Positions 47,401 through 58,228 of a stretch of 64,000 bases of DNA are shown in pieces. Position 1 is the first letter of the stretch; each line of letters begins with the position of its first letter. The stretch spans positions 5,143,691-5,207,690 of the forward strand of contig JASSKH010000006.1 in NCBI GenBank assembly GCA_031763025.1, read 5' to 3'. The notes beneath the pieces were generated by a model, which was given only the letters and a program-made list of their open reading frames with translations, did no database searches and was not told the origin of the DNA. Source of the DNA: Macrocystis pyrifera. Its lineage: Eukaryota; Sar; Phaeophyceae; Laminariales; Laminariaceae. The position numbers were made by a program, and so were the translations under genes.

Positions 47401-50400
47401 TCATCGAATTTTGTAACTCGAGCTCCCGCGCGCTTTCGGCGGCGGAAATGTATCACTCTGCATTGTTAGACGGAAATGCATCACTCTGCAGGGACCGTTT
47501 CATGTTCGTATTTATACGGCAACTGTCCTTATATTTCCGTCTATACAGAGTAATACTATTAGCAAATGATACCAGGTGCCCGGTATGAAGCCAATGATAT
47601 TATGGTAAGATGTTATCGTACTGCCGCTGTACGTCCATCGATGTATTGTATATACTGTAGGTCGTAGGACGCCCGAAAAACAACACTTTAATCAATCTTT
47701 GATGCCCAATTTATCGTAGCAACTTGAAGCGGAGCAAGTGCGAATGCAAATGCAAACGCTAAAAAATCTCCGACGCACATCCATTCACATCGCACGCTTC
47801 CCCCTATGCCGGCATGTCCGGCACTGCTGTCTCCATACGTCTCAGATTGGCTCACTTGTAGCACAACTTTCACTTGCGCCGTGCTTGTCGTCGTGGCCAG
47901 AGCGATTCGCGGCTGCACTGCGGCAGCCATGCGGTTGCTACTTTAAAGCTCGTTCGGCCTCGCTCTGATGCTCGTATCGTATGATACCTACTTCGCCTTC
48001 TGTCGCCATGCGCGACGAAAGCAACACCGATGTCGAAACGCGCGGGGTCGCTGAGGGCCCCGAAGTAGCATCTCCACCCTCTCCTCTACTACTGCAGTGT
48101 TCAAAGCCGTCCTGACTTCGCGCAGCTTGGTCTCGTTGAATGTCCTACTTACCAGGTACAAAGGGTAGTCGTGGGGAAAAGCAAGCGTACCAGTTACTGG
48201 GTATCAGAGACCACCCACCAACAACCATCCTCATGTCAAGCTCCACTAGCAGCAGCAGCACCAGCTGAGCATAGGCAGTAGCAGGCAGAAGCTTGTCGCT
48301 AGTGGTGGTGGTGGTGGTGGTGGTGGTGGTGCTTAAGGTTGCTTCTTGCTTCTTCTGGTTGTGGGGGGGGTGGTGGTGGACATCCAGTAATATGGCGTTC
48401 CCGGTGGGTTGGTAGGTGGTCCGCGTGCCTACCAAGACCAATTTCGTGGGTTCAAATCTCACCGAGTGCATTCTCGTACGTAGGGACCTTTTCTTGCATA
48501 AAAATGGTTGCACGGAAAGCACGAAAGCACGAGAGCGTGAGGTACCAACAGCAACCTTCGATGAAAATCGACGAGCACTGGGAACGCTAAACCCTATGCG
48601 CGACAAGAAAATAAAGGCACGTACCGGGGCGGAGAAGGGACGACACCTGTGAGTGACGACGGCTTGTCCAGAAGAAGACCGCTGAGGGTACAAGCGTAAA
48701 TAACCTCCACGAGCTAAGCTGGGAAGTAAAAGTGAGGATTAAAAAAAAAAACAAGAAAAAAAATGAAGATACATATCGACGAGCATTGGTGAAGGCTGCA
48801 CATTTTTTCATTTTTTTCAACTATTAATACGAGGATGATGAGCTTGGAAAAGCCTCCACAATTGTCGTATAGGTTGTTCACTTCGTGGGGACTACTTCGA
48901 GTATTTCCTCTAGATGTGAGTCGTTTCGATGTATACCAGGTATGCTTGGCGTTTACACCAGGGCGTTACGTACCAGTAAGACCCTTTAGATATGTATGCC
49001 TCACAGCGGCAGCAGCAGTAGTAGTGGTAGCGGTAGCAGTGCTCGTGGTGTTGTCCCGCACTAAAGCATCCATTCTGTCTCCATGGCTTTTGGCTTCGAC
49101 GTTTGGGTCAAGGGCGTCTTCTGCGGGTACGTCACCGCAACAGCCTGTCGGCGGCACACCAGTGCGACCTACGCCCACATCCACTCCCGCCACGACCCGC
49201 ACGCCAGCTCACCTCATCCACGCCTAGCTCGTCGTCTGCCGAACGCCTTGAACTCTTGTAGGACCGCAGCAGTCCCATTATTGCGACGGACTACTTGGAA
49301 TTTGCTGAATGCGGTACGAAATGGGTTTAATATTACGGGGGACCATGGTAAATAGGACAAAAAAATGGTTAGTAAAAATAGGTGAACATATAGGTTTTTT
49401 ATGTATACCATAGGTCCTATCAACTATGGACCCCCGTAATAGGTAGTTTGTCCTCAAGATGGGACTGTACAAAAGGGTTTGAACTGTTCTTAGCACTCAC
49501 TGCACTGTACAGAAACAAAAAAAAAAAACTGAAATCACAATTCCAAGTAATTTGTCCAAACAGGGGTGCAGTCCCGAAACAGGTTAAGATGGGTGGTATT
49601 TTTTTTTTCTCTGTCCAGCCCGAGAGATCACGCCCACCGCCGAAGGAAGAAGACGAAACCACAATTCCATACCAAGCGGTCGGAGAGCGACTCCCCGGCG
49701 CAAATTAGGCCGCATGTGAAACCGTGCTTGTGAAAATCGAACAGACTGGCGTGCTTGGCATCGCCTGGCTTCATTGCTCCTACTGTAAGAAACGGGTGTA
49801 CTTGGCATTTCCGTCTTCCTGCAACCCTAGGCATTTGATCCATCCCGCACCTGTAGTCAGTATATATCTCGAAAAATGAATTACGCTCCTATCTCCTATC
49901 CGAAGCATGGTTGAGAGCCCTTGTACTATGTATTGTGTAAATGCTCAACGCTTTGTAGTGGTGCAGTGCACATGAAGCCTACATTTGACTCTGAATCCAA
50001 GTGTTTAGTCCCTCTACCGGGAGTGCAGTCCTAAACGCCTAAACGGGTCGACGGACAATTCAACACACCCAACACGAGGAAGAAGAGCAGGCCCCCTCCG
50101 GGCATTAGGCTTTCTTTGACCTGTCGTTCTGATGGTACAGGCAGTACACTACAGTACCGTTGACTTCGCACAGGGAGGGAGGGATGCGATCGTTTTCCAG
50201 CGCTATTGATGGTTTTCCCTCGACAATGGCAAGGGTGCTAAAAGTCGAACCGTATATTTTCGGGAGGCTCTATCTCGACCAGACCCTTTTGCCGAAAACG
50301 CCTTGTTCGGTGTTTGTTCGGTATTGGAAACCTATCCTTCCCGTTCTGGCAAGAAATCGCGCGCTGAAAAACGATCGCATCCGTGCTGCTGTGCGAAGTC

Positions 50401-51819
50401 AACGCTTAAGGTGCTATTACGGGGGCGCATAGTTAATAGGACATACGGCACACACAAAACCTATATATTTACGTGTTTTTACTAACAATATTTGGTCCTA
50501 TTTACTACTATCGTTAGTAAAAATAGGTAAATATATAGGTTTTTATGTATACCAAAGGTCCTATTAGCTATGGACCCCCGTAATCGTGTGATATTAGCAT
50601 GCTTGATGTATACCACTCTGACCGGAAATATAAGCCACATTTAGTGGTCGTGTTAGAGGCAAAGCATGGAGTTCTGTTTACAATCAGAGGAGTCGAGTCA
50701 ATATGTACTCTGAACCTGAGCTGTAAATACCCATTCACGATAGAGACAAGGTGGGGAACGTGCAATCGGCATTATATGGGATGGGAAGAAAATGCGTACG
50801 TGCAGGTACCAGGTATAATGTACCGCGTGTGGATGTTTTTGCTGGGTCTGTGACCCACGCGCCCAACAAAAACAAACACCCTCTTGACACCACCGCTTCC
50901 CCGTCCCTCTTCGCCAAACCCGACGTCCGTCCGCTCCCCCCCCCCCCCCTCGTTGATGTGGTCAGGAGTGCTGCTCGTCACCCGATAGTGGTTCCGCTGA
51001 CTACCTTCTGGCTGGGCGCTGCCTCATAAAGCTCGGCCGGCATGCGGATGCGAGGACTCCCCTGTCTCGCGCAAGGTGAGCCAACAACAGCAACAGCAGT
51101 AGTGACAATTATATAATATTGGGTGGGGTTGGGTAGGGTAGGGTAGGGTTGGGTTAGGTTAGGTTGGGTTGGGTTGAGTGGGGTTGGGTTCGGTTGGGTT
51201 GAGTTGGGGTGGATTGCGTTGGGTTGGGTGGGGTTGGGTTGTGTGTTGCGTTGCGTTGCGTGTTGTGTTGTGTGGCGTCCGGTCGGGTTGGATTGTTCTC
51301 GGCTGTATTATGTTCTGCTGTGTTGTGCCTTGCTGTGTTGGGCTCGTTTGGGTTGTGTGTGTTGGAATCTTGAGTATTGTATTGTGTTGTGGCATATTGT
51401 GTAATTTGAGTGAAATCGAAGAGTAACGACGGTAGTTATGGGTGTCCTATCCGCTTGTAATAGCGCAGAGTAGGTACTCCAGGCCTTTCGTATTTTCAGT
51501 TACTGGGGCTACGTATCCAGTATTCCAGGCATAAGGTACTCCATGAGGTAACGGGGCGTTAGCCAGCAATCGCTCATTCTCTCCCGCTCTTTTTACTTCC
51601 TGACCCCTTTTCCCCTCTTGCTCTCTCCACCTTGTCAAGTGTAAGTTTTTTTTGTCCTTATGGCCCTTTTCCCGTGTTTAGGTTTTCCACGTTTTTTTCC
51701 ATTTTCTATTTTTTAGTCATTTTTTTTCCCCCCACTAGCTTCGTATTGGTTTTGTCAATTTCTATATTTTTTGTTTTCTGAATGCTGTGTACATATTTTT
51801 CTAAGTTATGTTTCATTTG

Positions 51820-51870
<51 letters not shown>

Positions 51871-54800
51871 CCCCCCCCGTTTGTTTGCTTGTTTCTTTGG
51901 CTGGGTTGGTTTGTATTCTCTATTCGTGCTTCGCTTTCTTCTCTCTGTGCACCGCGCGGCGCCGATGCCGGCTACGAATGTCGGCGTTGGTGACCATGGC
52001 ATCGAAACGGTACGGTACTACCGATACCAACTATTGTGCGGGGGTGGTACGGCAACGGGCGAGAGAACAGGTCTTTATCCCGCGATCAAAACATCCTGAA
52101 CGATGTCGATGTCTCGCTGGCCCATTGCACTAAGGAGATGGGGGATGCTCCCGGCGCGGCAGCCCTGTACATGAGCGTGCTGGAGAGGACCGAGGAGAAG
52201 CACGTAGAGGTGTGCCATCATATTTGATTTTCCATGTTGAGGCCGTTATGGTCGAATATTTTTTTCCCTTTTGATTTTCCTCTTTTTCTTGGAAAAAAAA
52301 AACAAAACAGAAAAAAAAAGAAGAAAAAGAGAATAACACTTCCTAAATCCGGAAACTTAACGGAGGGTGACAAAACCAGAAACACTTCCGAAGCATTCCT
52401 CGTTTGGGAAACCCCCCCGCCGGGAAAATAGGCAAACACGACTAAAAATCAGGAAACAAAATCAGGAACATGAGGAAATTTAAGAGAACGCTCTTATTCG
52501 ATAGTAAAGATTTCTATACTAACATAACACTCTCTGCATTTGGGGGCACGGTGGGTATGATGCCTGGTAATTCTGAGTACACGTGTGTCTTGCCTATGTG
52601 ACTGTGTGAGTGTGTGACTGCTTCACACGTGGTGCGATGGGGGAGGTGCTTGCTGGGGCCAAAACATTTTCCGTGCCAAAAATATCTCCGACTCGCGAGG
52701 ATCCTCAGCTTAGGGTTGTTGTTGCTGGTGGTGGTGGTGGTGGTGGTGGTGTTGTTGGTATTGGTATTGGTATTGGTATTGGTATTGGTATTGTTGAATT
52801 GTTGGTTTATTGGTATTGGTATTGGTATTGGTATTGGTATTGGTAATAGTGTTGGTGTTGGTGTTTGTTATGACTCATGGCTACAAATTAGTCCGCGTTC
52901 ACAGGACAGACAGGCCCCGATAACCCTGGAAAAGAAAAAATTAGGAAAATGACAACGCTGGATATGTCCTTTATCTTTCACGTCATTATTCGATATATAT
53001 ATTATATATATATACAATGAACAGCGACGCCTGATAGCGAAGCATTCGCTTCCGATTCCGTTCTCCCGGTGATTTATTTGGTGTTTTATAAAAAATCGGC
53101 ACGTCATTTGTTTTCGCCGGAGGAATGGAATGGAGGTTGTTGGAGAGTAGGAATTCGGCCGAGTTTTGTGAGTTCGATAAGGAAAACCGACCAATCACAT
53201 CGGAGGATATCATACAGGTGGTCGTACATCGTACATGCCCGGACTGTCTACTGCTGCTGCAAGGTCTGATCGCTGGAGGCGCATTGAGATACGAGTACTA
53301 CTACAGCAGCAGCTGTACAGTACAGTAGTTCAGCGGCGTTCTACTTCGAGTATGTACGTGCAAAGCTTTATTTTCGCCGGTCGAATTTGATTGAAGGTTG
53401 TTGGAAAGTAGGTAGTGTTAATTCGGCCGAGTGTTTATGAGTTCGATAAGAAAAATCTACCAATCGCATCGGAGGATATCAAACGTGGTCGTACATGCTC
53501 GGACTGTCTACTGCTGCAAGGTCTGATCTCTGGAGGCGCAGTGAGATACGAGTACTACTGCAGCAGCAGTACAGTAGTTCAGAGGTGTTCTACTTGGAAA
53601 ATGTACAAAACAAAACCAAATATCCGTAACAAGCGCGCTCGATGAGCGTGTCTGACGTATCACGCAATCACGCAGCTTCCAAACTTATTTTTCAACCACT
53701 CCATCGGTCGTACTCACAGCAGACGGTTTTCACTTTAAAAAAAATAAAATTATGATATCCGTACGTCAGCTGTGAGTTCGACTGATTAAGTAGTTGATAC
53801 TCAATTTTGCAACCTGCGTATTACGTCTCGTCTGTATCCCATTCTGTGAAAACAATCATATCCAGCTGCCAGGTATCTACTACATCTACTAAATAAATTT
53901 AAGATACTGTCCCGCTTTAAGATACGATTCTTCGTACCAGGTACCGGTATACCGTAAGATAAGATGTTCGCCTTACCATTATCTGGTGAAATACACGTCA
54001 AGTTATTTCGGCGAACACTGCTGGAGGTGATCGAGGGTTCGAGACTGCTGGCTTCCACTGCGAGTACTCGCAGTATGTCAGGGTTCTGTGGTGGTGGGGA
54101 TATTGTGCTGCGTGTGCTTGACGAATATCCAACCTGAATAATTCGGGGTTCACACTGATAATTCTGCCCATGTTAGCAGTGTACTGTGCGGTTGTCAGGT
54201 TGTTCTGTGTATTGCCGATCGATATCAGGTATCAGGTATCAGGTATCAGGTGTTCGATACTGCTCATACTCGCAGCATCTCGGATTATATACTGCGATTA
54301 CTGCCTGTAGTCATGATTGAGTATTTTATACCAATCAGTGTAGATAATGCCTATACTGATTGGTACAGCTGTAATATGCGTAACGCGTCCTGTGCTCGCA
54401 GTAATTTGGGCGGATACTATTATTAATGCAAGCTGGCATGTTGCCTGCACACAGCAGCAGCAGCAGCAGCGGTGGTGCTGTTGTGCTACTACTGCTATCG
54501 CGTTCATGTGAGGGAGAGGCCACCTCTCCTGCAGTGCACAAGCACCGTTGGCAGTAGGTACAGCTCGCCGTAGATCGGTGTGATACTTCGGCGTGGGTAT
54601 GGGGTGCTTGGCAGCTCGCCGCAGATAAAGGGCGGTAGTACTATGGTAAACAGAATGCAAGTAATCTCAGTTCTGAGAAATGTGATAAACCTGAGGCGTT
54701 TTTTCTTCGGGGAAGACGTGTTTGTGTCCCCCGTTTGAGGATTCGGTTAATTGAACAAGTGTTTTTTATCTGGGGTATTCGTTTCGTTTTTTTCAGCGAG

Positions 54801-57107
54801 CGTTCTTCCTCCGGACATGGTGCGTTCGTATCCCCGGGTTGGAGTTTCCGTATAATCAGTAGGCGTTTTACGCGGAGGGTCCGTTCGTGTCCCCTATTTG
54901 GGGCTACCGTTACTTCACAGTAGACGATTTTTTCGGGGATGGATCGTTTATGTCATATGGTTGGGGTTTCCGTTGTTTTGGTAGGCTTTTTCTCGGGGGT
55001 GGATCGTTGGTGTCCCCTTGCAGAGGCTTGTGATGAGTCGGTGGGGGCTTTCACTGCAGGCTGTGTGTAGTGGGATGCTGTGCTTGTAGTGCGCGTGCAG
55101 AGACACATAGTCCATCTGGTCGAAAATTCCGGAAACCCATCTGCGCTAAGGTGTGCACTTTTCTCAGGACCACGACTAAAAAGACCAGGTTCGGCCGCAG
55201 CTAATCATGATTCTTATGTATTTTTTCGTTATTTTCATTTTTTTTTCGCCGCTTGCTTGAAAAAAAACGTGTAAATCCTCTGCGTTCAACTTAGGTGAGG
55301 GTGTGTTGAGCCTTTCCACCCATTTGAGCTGCCCACGGTTTGGCCCCGCCTCTTGGTATGTGGGACTGGCTATTTTTATTTCCGACTATTACGGGGGACC
55401 ATAGTAAATAGGACCAAATATTGTTAGTAAACATAGGTAAATGTATGGGTTTTTGTGTGTAACCGTAGGTCCTATCTACTATGGTTCCCCGTACTAGCAA
55501 ATTCATCAAGTTTTCACGGAGATACGGGAAAAAAAATTGGATCTTGAAGGTCGTTTGCGTTGAGAACACACGCGGTAATAAACCATGCGATATAAAGATC
55601 GACCGGTATTACGTAAAACGGTTCATTTAGTCCAGGCGCGCCGTTTTTTTTTCTTGTTGATGGATAGTCCCGTAACTACTTGATTTAGTGGAAAACATAC
55701 CATGCTTTTTTTTTTGTCGCGCTCAGCAGCGATTCCTCTTGTCTTTGCGGTCACGAATACGGTTGGTTGTATCGTCCGAAAAAAAACGCCTTTTTATTAC
55801 TTAAATATGACTATAAGCGCTATTGGAAAAATTGTCTTGTACGGACCACAGGCGTGGATGGGCAGTGGCACTTGTTCCGTCCACCGGTGGTTTTTGTGTC
55901 CGTCCCGTTAGTCCGTTCGTCACCTCTTCACCTTTTCCTGCCCACAGCTGAACCGTTTTCTTCTCTCGCGATTTTCTCACGTCTCTCTTTTTCTTGTCTT
56001 ACTACTGTGCCGACTTTTGATTGTCTCGCTGATTTCTTGCCTGTCTTCGCTCCTCGTCCCCCCTCCCCCTCCGCCCCCCCCCCCCATCCGTCCTTCCGCT
56101 TCCCCTTCCCTTGCCCCCCCCCCCCTCCACCCGTGCTCTCGTTGTGCTTTGATTATCTCACTTCCGCTCTTGCTGCCCCCCCCCCCCCCCCCCCCGTGGG
56201 TGGGGGGGATCGTGTGGGGTTTGCATATTTTCGTGTAGGCGTTGGTGGGATACGGGCGACTGGCCTTGCATGTGAACCAGGTGGAGAAGGCGCTGCCGTC
56301 TCTACTCAAGGCCGTCATTGTAGACCAGGCGAGCTGGCGGTGGGGGGGCTCATTGACAGTGGTATCCCCAGTCTGTTGTCGCGGCAATCAACTGTTGATA
56401 TCACTAGCGGTTGCTGCCAAAGTGTCCAAGTCTGTCGCCGCCAACAACACATCGCATCGATCGATGCGTTCCATGGTTATATAGCAGTCTATTGGTTGGC
56501 TGAAAATATTAAACACATCGACTTGATTCCCCCCCCCCCCCCCCCCTTGTGTTGTCGAGGCAATATATTGCTGTGGCATCTATCGTTCATGGCGTGGATG
56601 GCAGCTGCGGCCACTTGTGGAAGAGAGGAGTGGTGGGGTGCAGAGTGACATGGTCACGGTAGTGATAGCAGTGATAGCAGTTTTTGACCAAGGCATGCCA
56701 ATACACTTTTTGACCGTGGGTTTCGCCCAGCAATTTTTCGTTCTTGTTTTTGTTTTTGTTCGGAGGCTACTGCTGCAAGTAAACCAAGGATGCTGCTGCT
56801 GTTGAGAAAAGTAAAGCTCGAACCATTTTACCGGTGTCTTTTTTTTGTCGGAAAGGCACCTCTGCTCGTAGACCAGATATTTCCCGAAAACACCAAGGTT
56901 GCTTCGGTAGCGGCGATGGAGAAAAATCTACCAGTATCGAGCGCTCAAAAACGATCTCACCCCTGCTGCTGTGGGAACCCAATCAACTGAGAAAGCACCG
57001 GACAATTTCACGCAAGATAGCACAACCCCACCACCCCGGGCTTTTTTTTTTTTTGCGACCCGATTTTCAAAAAAAAAATAAAATTGCACACTCCAATGAA
57101 AACTGCG

Positions 57108-57143
<36 letters not shown>

Positions 57144-57528
57144 CCCTCAGCAACAAACACGCAAGCTTATCGGTCGGCGTTTTTTTTTTTTTTTTTTTTT
57201 TTTTTGGTTCCAATCTCTTTTCTCTCGTTGCTGCCAAGAAACGAAACAGCTCGGAAAAAATCGCGTGTGTTATCTAACTTGCGTGTTGTGTCGCGTATAC
57301 GGTGCCTAAGGCTCGTGTTTTTGTTTGTTTGTCTGTTCGTTCACCCAAAACTGTTGTCTACCTATATACTGTTAAACTCCTGGGATTGTTTGTCGAGTTT
57401 GCCCCCTATCTCATGTTTACTCCAAAAGTAACGTTTTTGGGCGAGCTGTATGCTTATTGTAGAGAGCTCCTACGCTGAGTACCGTAACACGGGTGATGCA
57501 TGTAGGCAAATGTGGGAGGGGTTGGCGT

Positions 57529-57613
<85 letters not shown>

Positions 57614-58197
57614 GTACTCGTTATCATGCATGGCCGTAGTCGAATGACCATAGAGACCCTCGCATCCCTACAATGCCGGGACGGAGCACGTTGGGTTTTC
57701 ACGGACCGGGCAGGCATTGCTTGCACCAAGCGCGAAGCGAAACGTGAGGTGCTCGGCGAGTTGCATGAAGGGTCAGCTGCAACCTACCAAGAACAGGTTG
57801 TAAGGCGGACTCGCACGTGGATGACAGCTTCAACGAGTTAACTTATTTTCCCGTGTGATCACTTCCAGAGACAGCAATGGGGGTTCTGCTGTGTAGCTGG
57901 GAGGAGGGTTGGAGGGTATAGGGGTATAAGGAATTATGACGAGAGGGGGAGGGAGGGGGGAGAGGGTGGGCTTCGAAGGTTACTGTTCGCATTTTTTCTC
58001 GCGCTTTTCATTGCTGTTGGAGTTTCGAGAAAAAACGCAGCTTCGGTGGTCTGTTTTTCCTTAACGTACTGTACCCGTATGTGTACGCGTGATGGTTTGC
58101 TTGCTGTCTTTTTCTGTCTGCTCTTCGTTTGTTCGTGTTCTTATTTTTTATTTAATGTATCTTGTGTTTTTATGTACAACAGTTCCTCCTCCTCCTC

Positions 58198-58228
<31 letters not shown>

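Larger units (their letters stand above)
44135..52065 (+). other. gene 2 intron 4 (7.9 kb)
   Basis: GTGGGT to a GAGAG acceptor. It contains two + strand retroelement 3' ends, T40, MITE copies 9-12, a 240-bp inverted-repeat element, a 15-bp minisatellite and GGGTT repeats. A GC-rich island at 49070-49260 has a Ser/Thr/Pro ORF but no convincing splice pair. One or more TPR exons could be hidden here. Confidence 0.55.
52210..56238 (+). other. gene 2 intron 5
   Basis: GTGTGC to GTGTAG. It contains GGTATT repeats (52754-52843), a tandem duplication with a conserved short ORF (53110-53600), 8-bp ATCAGGT repeats near 54218-54252 and MITE copy 13. No TPR exon recognised. Confidence 0.65.

Noticed and set aside
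48395..48470. tRNA-like GTGGGTTCAAATCTCAC arm
   Set aside because: A T-arm and B-box-like word is present, but I could not fold an acceptor stem, D-arm and anticodon arm of correct length around it.
49070..49260. GC-rich Ser/Thr/Pro ORF as a possible extra gene 2 exon
   Set aside because: No clear acceptor/donor pair in a fitting phase; kept only as a note within intron 4.
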